DNA of 64,000 bases from Streptomyces sp. NBC_00223 (GCF_036199905.1 NZ_CP108109.1:5951501-6015500), one strand, 5' to 3'; positions 51,541-59,707 are shown, counted from the stretch's first letter. The notes: generated by a model from the letters alone, not told the origin. Program-made: numbers and translations.

Positions 51541-52800
51541 GTGTACCGCATACGTTTCACCCGACCGCGGGCCCTCACCGTGCCCGCCGTGCTGCTGGCC
51601 GTGGCACTCGGCGCCACCGCTTGCGGCGGCCACGACAGCGACGCCGGCGGCGGTTCCTCCGGCGGCAAGGACGGCGCCGGCCCGGCGTCCACCACCGCCG
51701 CCCCCGCGCGGGTCACCGTCACGCCCGCCGCGGACACCGCGAACGTCCTGCCGGGCACCCCGGTGAAGGTCACCGTCTCGGGCGGCACGCTCGGCACGGT
51801 CACCGTCACCCCGGACGGCAAGGCCAACGACGGCGTCCAGCCGGTCGAGGTCACCGGCGCCCTCGACCCGGCCAAGCACACCTGGACCTCCGACCGCACG
51901 ATGACGCCCGGCACCTCGTACACCGTCAAGGTCACCGCCGCCGACCCGGCGGGCCGGGCGACCGGGACCACCAGTACGTTCACCACGGCCGCCGCCGCCA
52001 AGGTCAACGGCGTCACACCGACCCCGCTCAACCACGACGTGGTCGGCGTCGGGCTGCCGGTCTCGCTCGCCTTCGACCGGCCCGTGGTCGACAAGGCGGC
52101 CGTGGAGAAGGCGCTCACCGTCACCACCACCCCGGCCGTGCACGGAAGTTGGGGCTGGCTGACCGATCCGCTGACCGGCGTCCAGCGGGTGGACTGGCGG
52201 CCGGACACGTACTGGCAGCCCGGGACCAAGGTCACACTGACCGCGAAGCTCAGCGGCATCGACACCGGCGACCACCGCTATCTGCGCCGCGACATCAACG
52301 ACACCTTCTCCATCGGCACCGCCCGGATCTCCTACGTCGACCTCAAGGCCCACACCATGCGGGTCACCGAGAACGGGAAGACGGTCAAGAACTTCAAGAT
52401 CTCCGGGGGCCGGTCCGACTATCCGACCTGGAACGGCAAGATGGTGGTGATGACCAAGCAGTCCGTGGTCCGGATGACCTCGGCCTCGGTCGGCATCGCC
52501 ACTTCCGAGGACTCCTCCGACTTCTACGACGAGGACGTCAAGGAAGCGGTGCGGATCACCTCTTCGGGCACTTTTGTGCACGCCGCGCCCTGGAACGACG
52601 CGCTGATGGGCGTCCAGAACGCCAGCCACGGGTGCGTCGGAATGAGCATGGCGGACGCCACGTGGTTCTTCGACAGGGCGACCCGCGGCGACCTGGTGAT
52701 CACCACGGGCTCCACCCGGGCCACCGTCGACAAGGGCAATGGGTACGGCGAGTGGAATCTGTCGCTCGACCAGTGGCACGCGCTCAGCGCGCTGGCCTGA
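51541..52800 (+). CDS. L,D-transpeptidase lipoprotein with Ig-like domains
   Basis: The 419-residue exported enzyme forms 3-3 cross-links in peptidoglycan. GTG 51541 starts a signal peptide ending at Cys28 (GATAC). Two immunoglobulin-like beta domains follow (about 55-150, 155-260), the arrangement of mycobacterial LdtMt2-type proteins. The YkuD catalytic domain contains SHGCVGM with His363 and the nucleophile Cys365. The C-terminal extension with Trp residues closes the domain. It lies 16 bp after the membrane partner gene, so it may belong to the sigma-factor operon. Confidence 0.93.
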   Translation: MYRIRFTRPRALTVPAVLLAVALGATACGGHDSDAGGGSSGGKDGAGPASTTAAPARVTVTPAADTANVLPGTPVKVTVSGGTLGTVTVTPDGKANDGVQPVEVTGALDPAKHTWTSDRTMTPGTSYTVKVTAADPAGRATGTTSTFTTAAAAKVNGVTPTPLNHDVVGVGLPVSLAFDRPVVDKAAVEKALTVTTTPAVHGSWGWLTDPLTGVQRVDWRPDTYWQPGTKVTLTAKLSGIDTGDHRYLRRDINDTFSIGTARISYVDLKAHTMRVTENGKTVKNFKISGGRSDYPTWNGKMVVMTKQSVVRMTSASVGIATSEDSSDFYDEDVKEAVRITSSGTFVHAAPWNDALMGVQNASHGCVGMSMADATWFFDRATRGDLVITTGSTRATVDKGNGYGEWNLSLDQWHALSALA

Positions 52801-52870
52801 CGGACCGATCGTCACGACCAGATGATGGACGCCTGGTCCCGGTATGTGACCGGCGGGTAGGCTCGGGGAC

Positions 52871-53380
52871 GTGTCAAAGCCCCTGAGCCTGCCCTTCGAC
52901 CCCATCGCCCGCGCCGACGAGCTGTGGACGCAGCACTGGGGCGGGGTGCCCTCGATGGCCGCGATCACCTCGATCATGCGCGCCCAGCAGATCCTGCTCG
53001 GCCAGGTCGACGCGGTTGTCAGGCCGTACGGGCTGACCTTCGCGCGGTACGAGGCACTGGTGCTGCTCACCTTCTCCAAGGCCGGTGAGCTGCCGATGTC
53101 CAAGATCGGTGAGCGGCTGATGGTCCACCCGACGTCGGTGACCAACACGGTCGACCGGCTGGTCGGCTCCGGCCTGGTCGCCAAGCGCCCCAACCCCAAC
53201 GACGGCCGCGGCACGCTGGCCTCGATCACCGACAAGGGCCGCGAGATCGTCGAGGCCGCCACCCGCGACCTGGTCGCGATGGACTTCGGCCTGAGCGCGT
53301 ACGACGACGAGGAGTGCGGCGAGATCTTCGCGCTGCTGCGTCCGCTGCGGATAGCTGCGGGGGATTTCGCGGAGGACTGA
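52871..53380 (+). CDS. MarR family transcriptional regulator
   Basis: This 169-residue winged-helix protein is typical of the MarR type, with YGLTFARYEALVLLTFSKAGELPMSKIGERLMVHPTSVTNTVDRLVGSGLVAKRPNPNDGRG as the DNA-binding core (wing NPNDGRG) and helices at both ends. GTG 52871 follows GACGT-rich sequence without a strong ribosome site. The last codons GCGGAGGACTGA coincide with the start of the tandem repeat array that follows. Targets are unknown; icmA and DUF3817 are downstream. Confidence 0.92.
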   Translation: MSKPLSLPFDPIARADELWTQHWGGVPSMAAITSIMRAQQILLGQVDAVVRPYGLTFARYEALVLLTFSKAGELPMSKIGERLMVHPTSVTNTVDRLVGSGLVAKRPNPNDGRGTLASITDKGREIVEAATRDLVAMDFGLSAYDDEECGEIFALLRPLRIAAGDFAED

Positions 53381-53820
53381 CGCCCGAGCTGCCGCAGTGG
53401 CCGGCCGATGGGTTCTGTTGCCTGAGGGTGGGCACGGGGGAGGCTGTCCGCGGAGGCAGCGAGCAGGAAGGCCGAAAGAGGGTGCGGAGGACTGACGCCC
53501 GAACTGCCGCAGTGGCCGGCCGGGGGCTGCTCCTGTCCGTTGGGCTCGGCGGAGGCTGTCCGCGGAGGCAGCGAGCAGGAAGGCCGAAAGAGGGTGCGGA
53601 GGACTGACGCCCGAGCTGCCGCAGTGGCCGGCCGATGGGTCCTGTTGCCTGAGGGTGGGCACGGGGGAGGCTGTCCGCGGAGGCAGTGAGCAGGAAGGCC
53701 GAAAGAGGGTGCGGAGGACTGACGCCCGAGCTGCCGCAGTGGCCGGCCGGGGGCTGCTCCTGTCCGTGGGGCTCGGCGGAGGCTGTCCGCGGAGGCAGCG
53801 AGCAGGAAGGCCGACAGATG
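53369..53820 (+). repeat. Tandem repeat array, four units of 112-115 bp
   Basis: Units start GCGGAGGACTGACGCCCG at 53369, 53484, 53596 and 53711 (spacing 115, 112, 115). Two alternating versions exist: A carries GATGGG(T)TCTGTTGCCTGAGGGTGGGC, B carries GGGGGCTGCTCCTGTCCGTGGG. All share CCGCGGAGGCAG(C/T)GAGCAGGAAGG. Unit lengths are not multiples of three, so it is not coding. The first copy begins inside the marR gene and contains its stop codon. It looks like an AB pair duplicated. The remaining 67 bases to the next gene appear to hold its promoter. Confidence 0.85.
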
Positions 53821-53887
53821 CAAGGGGCCGAGTAGGGTCCACGCCCCGGGGGAAAGGGGGCGCGGGTGGGCGGCTACGCTCGGGTGC

Positions 53888-54229
53888 ATGAAATCCAGCG
53901 TGCTGACCCGCTACCGGGTGATGGCCTACGTGACGGGCGTGCTGCTGATCGCGCTCACCCTCGGCGTCATCGCCAAGTACGTGCTCGACATCAACGGCGC
54001 GGGCCCCTTCACCAGCGTCGTCGGCTTCGCCCACGGCTGGCTCTACGTCGTCTACCTCGTCATGGCCTTCGACCTGTGCTCCAAGGCGAAGTGGCCGATC
54101 GGCCGGATGGCGTGGGTCCTGTTGGCCGGCACTGTGCCGACCGCCGCCTTCTTCGTCGAGCGCCGCGTCACCCGCGAGCTGGCGCCGCTCGTCGTTCACG
54201 CGGGCGACCCCGAGCCCGTCAAGGCGTAG
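53888..54229 (+). CDS. DUF3817 family membrane protein (second)
   Basis: This 113-residue protein has three membrane helices (YRVMAYVTGVLLIALTLGVIAKYVL, VVGFAHGWLYVVYLVMAFDLC, MAWVLLAGTVPTAAFFVERRV). The conserved short sequence (F/V)GFAHG-WLYVVY is the DUF3817 core. It is a paralogue of the gene at 44494. ATG 53888 is the first start after the repeat array. It lies 190 bp before icmA in the same orientation. The function is unknown. Confidence 0.85.
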   Translation: MKSSVLTRYRVMAYVTGVLLIALTLGVIAKYVLDINGAGPFTSVVGFAHGWLYVVYLVMAFDLCSKAKWPIGRMAWVLLAGTVPTAAFFVERRVTRELAPLVVHAGDPEPVKA

Positions 54230-54381
54230 CCGCCGCCCCGCCCGAAACGCCCGCGGAGCCGCGCGGCGCCGGGCGGGGCACCCGTGTGTCCGGGATGCGT
54301 GCCCGGCCCTCTGATCGGCCGTGCACCCGGCCGCCCGTACGACCGTATGACCGGTTCGCCGACGAGGTGAGCCGTGCCTCA

Positions 54382-54411
54382 TCGACATTTACTTGGACGT
54401 CCTAGTAAATT
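54382..54411 (+). promoter_or_regulatory. icmA promoter with overlapping operator, probably leaderless
   Basis: A 24-bp dyad (54387-54410) reads ATTTACT-T-GGACGTCC-T-AGTAAAT, matching its complement except at one pair. TCGACA at 54382-54387 resembles a -35 (five of six to TTGACA) and TAAATT at 54406-54411 a -10, with 18 bases between. That predicts transcription starting at or just before the ATG at 54419. No proper ribosome site exists there, which fits a leaderless mRNA. The dyad would be a repressor site covering the promoter. Confidence 0.6.
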
Positions 54412-54418
54412 TGAAGGC

Positions 54419-56119
54419 ATGGACGCCCAAGGCATCGAGACAGGCCGCCAGCGCTGGCAGGCACGGTACGACTCAGCCCGTAAGCGGGAGGCCGACTTCA
54501 CCACCCTCTCGGGCGACCCCGTGGACCCCGTCTACGGCCCGCCGTCCGGCGCGGACGTGCCCGGGTTCGAGCGGATCGGCTGGCCGGGGGAGTACCCCTT
54601 CACCCGGGGGCTGCACGCGACCGGCTACCGGGGCCGCACCTGGACCATCCGGCAGTTCGCGGGCTTCGGCAACGCCGAGCAGACCAACGAGCGCTACAAG
54701 ATGATCCTCGCGGCGGGCGGCGGCGGACTCTCCGTCGCCTTCGACATGCCCACCCTGATGGGCCGCGACTCCGACGACCCCCGCTCGCTCGGCGAGGTCG
54801 GCCACTGCGGGGTCGCCATCGACTCCGCCGCCGACATGGAGGTCCTCTTCCAGGGCATCCCGCTCGGCGACGTCACCACCTCGATGACGATCTCGGGACC
54901 CGCCGTCCCGGTCTTCTGCATGTACCTGGTCGCCGCCGAGCGCCAGGGCGTCGACCCGGCCGTGCTCAACGGCACGCTCCAGACCGACATCTTCAAGGAG
55001 TACATCGCGCAGAAGGAGTGGCTCTTCGCGCCCGACCCGCATCTGCGGCTGATCGGCGACCTGATGGAGCACTGCGCCGAGCGGATCCCGGCGTACAAGC
55101 CGCTGTCGGTGTCCGGCTACCACATCCGCGAGGCGGGCGCGACGGCCGCGCAGGAGCTGGCCTTCACCCTCGCCGACGGCTTCGGCTACGTGGAACTCGG
55201 GCTCTCCCGCGGCCTGGACGTCAACACCTTCGCGCCCGGTCTTTCCTTCTTCTTCGACGCGCACCTGGACTTCTTCGAGGAGATCGCCAAGTTCCGCGCC
55301 GCCCGCCGGATCTGGGCCCGCTGGCTGCGCGACGAGTACGGCGCCACGTCCGAGAAGGCCCAGTGGCTGCGCTTCCACACCCAGACCGCCGGCGTCTCGC
55401 TCACCGCCCAGCAGCCGTACAACAACGTCGTGCGCACCGCCATAGAGGCGCTGTCCGCGGTGCTCGGCGGCACCAACTCGCTGCACACCAACGCCCTCGA
55501 CGAGACCCTGGCGCTGCCCAGCGAGCAGGCCGCCGAGATCGCGCTGCGCACCCAGCAGGTGCTGATGGAGGAGACCGGCGTCGCCAATGTGGCCGACCCG
55601 CTGGGCGGCTCCTGGTACGTGGAGGCGCTCACCGACCGGATCGAGGCCGACGCGGAGAAGATCTTCGACAAGATCAGGAAGCTCGGCGAGCGGGCCGTAC
55701 CCAGTGGGGAGCACACGATCGGCCCCATCACCTCGGGCATCCTGCGCGGCATCGAGGACGGCTACTTCACCGCCGAGACCGCCGAGTCGGCGTTCCGCTA
55801 CCAGCGTTCGCTGGAGAAGGGCGACAAGCGGGTGGTCGGCGTCAACTGCCACACCGGCTCGGTCACCGGCGACCTGGAGATCATGCGGGTCAGCCACGAG
55901 GTCGAGCGCGAGCAGGTGCGCGAGCTGGCCGGCCGCCGGGCCGCCAGGGACGAGTCGGCGGTACGGGCCGCGCTCGACGCGATGCTGGCCGCGGCCCGGG
56001 ACGGCGGCAACATGATCGGCCCGATGCTCGACGCGGCCAGGGCCGAGGCCACGCTCGGTGAGATCTGCGGGGTGCTGCGCGAGGAGTGGGGGACGTACAT
56101 CGAACCAGCCAGGTTCTGA
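54419..56119 (+). CDS. icmA: Isobutyryl-CoA mutase large subunit
   Basis: The 566-residue catalytic subunit of the coenzyme-B12 mutase interconverts isobutyryl-CoA and n-butyryl-CoA. Length equals known IcmA. At the substrate-specificity positions it has Phe80 (RQFAGFG; Tyr in methylmalonyl-CoA mutase) and Gln198 (YIAQKE; Arg in methylmalonyl-CoA mutase), the published IcmA signature. The B12-binding small subunit IcmB is not encoded in this window, so it must be elsewhere. The start ATG 54419 lies 8 bases after an operator-like palindrome. Likely helpers are MeaB (36.5 kb) and the adenosyltransferase (5.6 kb). Confidence 0.95.
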   Translation: MDAQGIETGRQRWQARYDSARKREADFTTLSGDPVDPVYGPPSGADVPGFERIGWPGEYPFTRGLHATGYRGRTWTIRQFAGFGNAEQTNERYKMILAAGGGGLSVAFDMPTLMGRDSDDPRSLGEVGHCGVAIDSAADMEVLFQGIPLGDVTTSMTISGPAVPVFCMYLVAAERQGVDPAVLNGTLQTDIFKEYIAQKEWLFAPDPHLRLIGDLMEHCAERIPAYKPLSVSGYHIREAGATAAQELAFTLADGFGYVELGLSRGLDVNTFAPGLSFFFDAHLDFFEEIAKFRAARRIWARWLRDEYGATSEKAQWLRFHTQTAGVSLTAQQPYNNVVRTAIEALSAVLGGTNSLHTNALDETLALPSEQAAEIALRTQQVLMEETGVANVADPLGGSWYVEALTDRIEADAEKIFDKIRKLGERAVPSGEHTIGPITSGILRGIEDGYFTAETAESAFRYQRSLEKGDKRVVGVNCHTGSVTGDLEIMRVSHEVEREQVRELAGRRAARDESAVRAALDAMLAAARDGGNMIGPMLDAARAEATLGEICGVLREEWGTYIEPARF

Positions 56120-56226
56120 GCCCGACGGCCCTTCCCGGACGAACAAGTCGATCAAGGTGGCGCTCGCGGCGGGGAAGCCTCGTACCCTCTGTACGCACCC
56201 AACCGGCTCTCCGAGGAAGGAACCTC

Positions 56227-56397
56227 GTGTCCCTCGAAGCGACCGTCGGTGACGACGGGATGATCTACATCCGCGAGACAGAGCAGCCGGAAGTGGTGGC
56301 CGTGACCACTCCCGCCAAGTGGGACGCGTTCGTCAAGGGCGTCAGGGCGGGGGAGTTCGACCACTTCGTGGCGGGTGTGGAGGTCGAGGCGGGCTAG
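56227..56397 (+). CDS. DUF397 protein, orphan
   Basis: This 56-residue protein is of the DUF397 type: GDDGMIYIRETEQPEVVAVTTPAKWDAFVKGVRAGEFDHFVAG. In streptomycetes such proteins usually sit next to an XRE/WhiJ-like regulator that they modulate. None is adjacent here; neighbours are icmA and a convergent TetR gene overlapping its end by 4 bases. GTG 56227 is preceded by GAGGAAGG at 6 bases. Partner and role are unknown. Confidence 0.85.
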   Translation: MSLEATVGDDGMIYIRETEQPEVVAVTTPAKWDAFVKGVRAGEFDHFVAGVEVEAG

Positions 56398-57101
56398 GCG
56401 GGCCGTACGGGCGTCGTGGGCCGTACGGGCGCCGCGGGGTGTGCTCCGGCGGGCGGCTCGCCGCGCCCGGCCGGACACGCTCCCGTGAGGCCGACGACGA
56501 GGAGCCGGGCCAGCCGCCGCGCCCACTCCTCGTCGACCGGCTCGGAGCTGACCATCACCCGGTGCACCACCGTGCCCGCGATCACGTCGAAGACCAGATC
56601 GTCACGGAAGAGGTCGCCGTCGCCGTCGTCCAACGGCATCTCGCCGCGCCGCTGGGCGCGTTCGCGGCCGGTCAGCACCAGATGCTTCTGCCGGTCCACG
56701 ATCGCCGCGCGGATGCGCAGCCGCAGCGCGTCGTCGTGGGTGGCCTCGGCGATCACCGCCATCAGCGCGGTCCTGGTCTCCGGCCGCTGGATCAGCCCGG
56801 CGAAGCGCAGCACCACGCCCTGGATGTCGGCCTGGAGGCTGCCGAGGTCGGGCAGCTCCAACTGCTCCTCGAAGAGCGCCGCGACCGCGTCCACCACCAG
56901 CTCGTTCTTGCCCGCCCAGCGCCGGTAGAGGGTGGTCTTGGCGACCCCGGCCCGGGCCGAGACGTCACCGAGCGTCAGCCGTCCCCAGCCCAGCTCCGCC
57001 AGCGCCTCCCGGGTGGCGGCGAGGATCGCGCGGTCCGCCTCGGCGCTTCGGGGGCGGCCGGTGCGTCTCTGACGGGGGGAGGGGCACATAGGGCGGACCA
57101 T
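56394..57101 (-). CDS. TetR family transcriptional regulator
   Basis: This 235-residue TetR protein has its helix-turn-helix at about 24-70 (ADRAILAATREALAELGWGRLTLGDVSARAGVAKTTLYRRWAGKNELV) and an all-helical ligand domain after it. The C-terminal 30 residues are Pro/Arg-rich and disordered. Start is ATG 57101 or ATG 57089. A palindrome TACCGGCCGGTA (57101-57112) touches the first start and is a candidate autoregulatory site. The divergent neighbour is the thioredoxin-TPR gene. Confidence 0.9.
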   Translation of the reverse strand: MVRPMCPSPRQRRTGRPRSAEADRAILAATREALAELGWGRLTLGDVSARAGVAKTTLYRRWAGKNELVVDAVAALFEEQLELPDLGSLQADIQGVVLRFAGLIQRPETRTALMAVIAEATHDDALRLRIRAAIVDRQKHLVLTGRERAQRRGEMPLDDGDGDLFRDDLVFDVIAGTVVHRVMVSSEPVDEEWARRLARLLVVGLTGACPAGRGEPPAGAHPAAPVRPTTPVRPA

Positions 57102-57113
57102 ACCGGCCGGTAG

Positions 57114-57202
57114 GTAGCGTGACGAGTGATCGTTCTCACACCGGCCCCCGCTGCCCGCCCGGCCCCCGCCCAGTTACGCTACGAGCCGTAGCGTAACGAG
57201 TG
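57114..57202. promoter_or_regulatory. Inverted and direct repeats between TetR and thioredoxin genes
   Basis: GTTACGCTACG-AGC-CGTAGCGTAAC (57173-57197) is a perfect 11-bp inverted repeat. The right arm extends to GTAGCGTAACGAGTG (57188-57202), which recurs as GTAGCGTGACGAGTG at 57114-57128 beside the TetR palindrome. Three related half-sites in 90 bp of a divergent promoter suggest cooperative binding, most likely by TetR. Confidence 0.55.
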
Positions 57203-57360
57203 GCAACCACGGGTGCGGATGGGGATTCGTACCGGCCGGACGCGTGAACCGCGCGACGGCGGCAGGACAGGCAGCACACGGTCGGCGCTCCGGCCCCCGC
57301 GAACCGGCGGGGATTCGGGGTCTGTACACGCTTTGCTCCACGAGGGGGGAGGATTGGCGC

Positions 57361-58335
57361 ATGCAGCCACGGAACATGTCCATGAGCGGCGTGGTCGACC
57401 TCGCCGCGGTGAAGGCGGCCACTGAGGCCAAGGCGAAGGCCGAACAGGCCAGGGCGCAGCGGCAGGACGCCGGCGCCGACGCCGTCGCCTCCCCGCTCGT
57501 CATCGAGGTGACCGAGGCGACCTTCGAGAGCGATGTACTCCAGCGCTCCGCCGAGGTGCCCGTCGTCATCAGCTTCTGGGCCGACCAGGCCGAGCAGAGC
57601 AAGCAGCTCAACGCGGTGCTGGAGCGCCTTGTCGCCCAGTACCGGGGGCGCTTCGTCCTCGCCACCGCCGAGGTCTACGCCAATCAGATGCTCTTTCAGC
57701 AGTTCGGCGTCCAGGGAGTGCCCGCGGTCTTCGCGGTGCTCGCCGGGCAGGCCATGCCGCTCTTCCAGGGCTCCGCGCCCGAGGACCAGGTGGCCGAGGT
57801 GCTCGACCAGCTGATCGCGGTCGCCGAGCAGCGGTTCGGCATCGTCGGTCCCGAGGTCGACCCGGGGGCCGTCGCCGCCGAGGCGCGGCCCGAGCCCGCC
57901 CCGCCGCGCCCCGCCACCCCGCAGGAGCTGGCGCTGTCCGCCGCGCACGACGCGCTGGACGCCGGCGATCTGGGCGGCGCCATCCAGGCGTACCGCAATG
58001 TGCTGGCCGACGAGCCCGCCAACGCCGAGGCCAAACTGGGCCTGGCCCAGGCCGAGTTGCTGCGCCGGGTGGAGGGCGCCGACCCCAAGGCCGTACGTGA
58101 GGCGGCGGCGAACGCGCCCGGTGACGTACCGGCGCAGCTGGCCGCGGCCGATCTGGACCTGGTCGGCGGACATGTCGAGGACGCGTTCGCTCGTTTGGTG
58201 GACACCGTACGGCGCACAGTGGGTGACGACCGGGACCACGCGCGGCTGCGGCTGCTCGAACTTTTCGAGGTCATCGGCTTCGACGACCCCCGGGTGATTA
58301 CCGCGCGTACAGCCTTGGCCAGAGTTCTGTTCTGA
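57361..58335 (+). CDS. Thioredoxin-like/TPR co-chaperone-type protein without CxxC
   Basis: This 324-residue cytoplasmic protein has a charged N-terminal helix (about 10-40), a thioredoxin fold (about 45-155) and TPR helices from about 185 to the end (LALSAAHDALDAGDLGGAIQAYRNVLADEP). The active-site WCxxC is replaced by WADQAEQS, so it cannot do dithiol chemistry. This matches the actinobacterial counterparts of CnoX/YbbN that act as holdases or scaffold proteins. GGAGGA precedes ATG 57361. It is divergent from TetR. Confidence 0.92.
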   Translation: MQPRNMSMSGVVDLAAVKAATEAKAKAEQARAQRQDAGADAVASPLVIEVTEATFESDVLQRSAEVPVVISFWADQAEQSKQLNAVLERLVAQYRGRFVLATAEVYANQMLFQQFGVQGVPAVFAVLAGQAMPLFQGSAPEDQVAEVLDQLIAVAEQRFGIVGPEVDPGAVAAEARPEPAPPRPATPQELALSAAHDALDAGDLGGAIQAYRNVLADEPANAEAKLGLAQAELLRRVEGADPKAVREAAANAPGDVPAQLAAADLDLVGGHVEDAFARLVDTVRRTVGDDRDHARLRLLELFEVIGFDDPRVITARTALARVLF

Positions 58336-58983
58336 GTCCGGACGGCCGCCGCGCCCGGTCCGGGCGGGTGGCCGATCTTCGCCGTCGCCGCTTCAGGGCG
58401 TGAATTCGACGGGACGGCGGCCGCTCTTTATCAAACTGTGACAATGAGCGGCCGCTGTTACTTCCGGTAAGAATCAGACCCCTTTTTGTGGGTGATGACG
58501 GCATTTGCCGGATTCGCCTCATGGGGCTTCGGTGACGCGCGGTGACATTACTCCGCGTGGCGATCTTGGCCCCGCCATCCATCCATTACTCGCTGGTAAT
58601 GAACCCTCTTGTGTGTCGGCCGGGAATGCACCACGATCGGCCAAGCTCGGTCCGTTGGCACCGCCCGGCCGCCAGTCGGCGCACGTGTCCGCGGGTCCCC
58701 GCCGAGTGGGGGCGCGGTGACCGCCGCGGCCCCGGGACAGGGGGGTCTCCGTCCATCGGATGGAACCGGATGGAGCCTGTCCCACCGGTCGTGCGCGAGT
58801 ACGGCCAGTGGTTGTCGCTCGGGGGTGATCGCCGAAGACTCGGACACCGCCGTCCGTAACTCCCGTGGGAGGGACGGCTCGCCGATCGCCGGCGCTCTCC
58901 TTCCCGAGGACGTAGCACTTCTCCCATCCCAGGCCCGGACGTGAAGTTCCCGGCCGGAGATGTACGTCCGAGAAGGAGGAAAT
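58336..58983. other. Long leader region before the DUF6230 operon with a hairpin
   Basis: 648 bp. A relatively AT-rich stretch (58425-58505) likely holds promoters. At 58734-58783 GGGACAGG and CCTGTCCC (8 bp, perfect) enclose a second stem CTCCGTCC / GGATGGAG (seven of eight), a good candidate for a structured 5' leader or an attenuator. No reading frame there has a convincing start or family. Confidence 0.45.
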
Positions 58984-59601
58984 ATGGAGTCGCTCGTTCG
59001 TGGCGGTACCAGATGGCGGCGGTTCGCCGTCGTCATGGTGCCGAGCATCGCGGCCACGGCCGCGATAGGCGTGGCGATGTCGCAGGGTGCGCTCGCCGCG
59101 TCCTTCAGCGTGTCGGGCCAGCAGTTCAAGGTCGCGGCAAAGACGCTGCACGGTGAGGGATTCGTCCAGTACGGCAGCATCGAAGTGCCCAGTGGCAGCG
59201 GGCCGGTGCCGGTGGCGGTGTCGGCGTTCAGCGACGCCACCATCACCGGACTGTGCCAGTCGGTGGTCGTCCCGACCCCCATCGGCGATGTGACGATGGT
59301 GCTCAGGGCCGGCAACGGGAAGACGCCGGTCACGGCGCACAACCTGTACATCGACCTGGACCAGTTGGACGCCAACGCGACCTTCACCGACATCAACATC
59401 GGTGTGGCCGCGGGCAGCAACAGGCTCACCGACAGCACGACCAAGGAGAAGGCGGGCGGAGAGTTCGCGCAGGAGGCGAGGATCGCCGACCTGACGGACG
59501 TCCGTCAGCGGGCCTGGGCCACCAGCGCCGGCACCTTCACCCTGGCCGGTCTGAGCCTGCGCCTGCACCCGGGCTCGGGCCCGGACAAGGAGTGCTACTA
59601 G
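58984..59601 (+). CDS. DUF6230 family exported protein
   Basis: This 205-residue protein has an N-terminal membrane/signal segment (RRFAVVMVPSIAATAAIGVAMSQGALA, about 12-38), followed by a beta-rich domain with two Cys (TGLCQSVV and the C-terminal KECY). Relatives in streptomycetes are misnamed cholesterol esterase; no lipase motif is present. GGAGGAA precedes ATG 58984. It is first of a three-gene operon with DUF6114 and a Pro/Thr-rich protein, suggesting a surface complex of unknown role. Confidence 0.85.
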   Translation: MESLVRGGTRWRRFAVVMVPSIAATAAIGVAMSQGALAASFSVSGQQFKVAAKTLHGEGFVQYGSIEVPSGSGPVPVAVSAFSDATITGLCQSVVVPTPIGDVTMVLRAGNGKTPVTAHNLYIDLDQLDANATFTDINIGVAAGSNRLTDSTTKEKAGGEFAQEARIADLTDVRQRAWATSAGTFTLAGLSLRLHPGSGPDKECY

Positions 59602-59628
59602 GCGGGTCGGCCCCGCCCCAGGGGCCAC

Positions 59629-59657
59629 GGGCGAGCCGCGTCGGCCGCGGCTCGCCC
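59629..59657 (+). terminator. Hairpin between DUF6230 and DUF6114 genes
   Basis: A perfect 12-bp stem GGGCGAGCCGCG with a 5-base loop starts 28 bases after the DUF6230 stop. It may partially end transcription or stabilise the upstream message, as the next gene starts 50 bases later. Confidence 0.65.
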
Positions 59658-59707
59658 GGGCCACCGATCAACCGTGCAGTGATGCCAGTTCCAGGGAGCT
59701 GTTTGCT

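Noticed and set aside
53380..53823. Possible CRISPR array
   Set aside because: Units are over 110 bp with mostly conserved sequence and no short unique spacers, and there are no cas genes.
53314..53891. Open reading frames through the tandem repeat on both strands
   Set aside because: Unit lengths (115 and 112) change frame at each copy, products are low-complexity and no start signals are found, so it is treated as non-coding repeat.
54419..56119. Methylmalonyl-CoA mutase large subunit
   Set aside because: It has IcmA-type Phe80 and Gln198 and the shorter 566-residue length without the B12-binding domain.
57361..58335. Active thioredoxin
   Set aside because: The CxxC active site is absent (WADQAEQS), so a redox-active thioredoxin call is not supported.
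58984..59601. Cholesterol esterase, a name often given to relatives
   Set aside because: There is no GxSxG nucleophile elbow or other hydrolase motif in the sequence.
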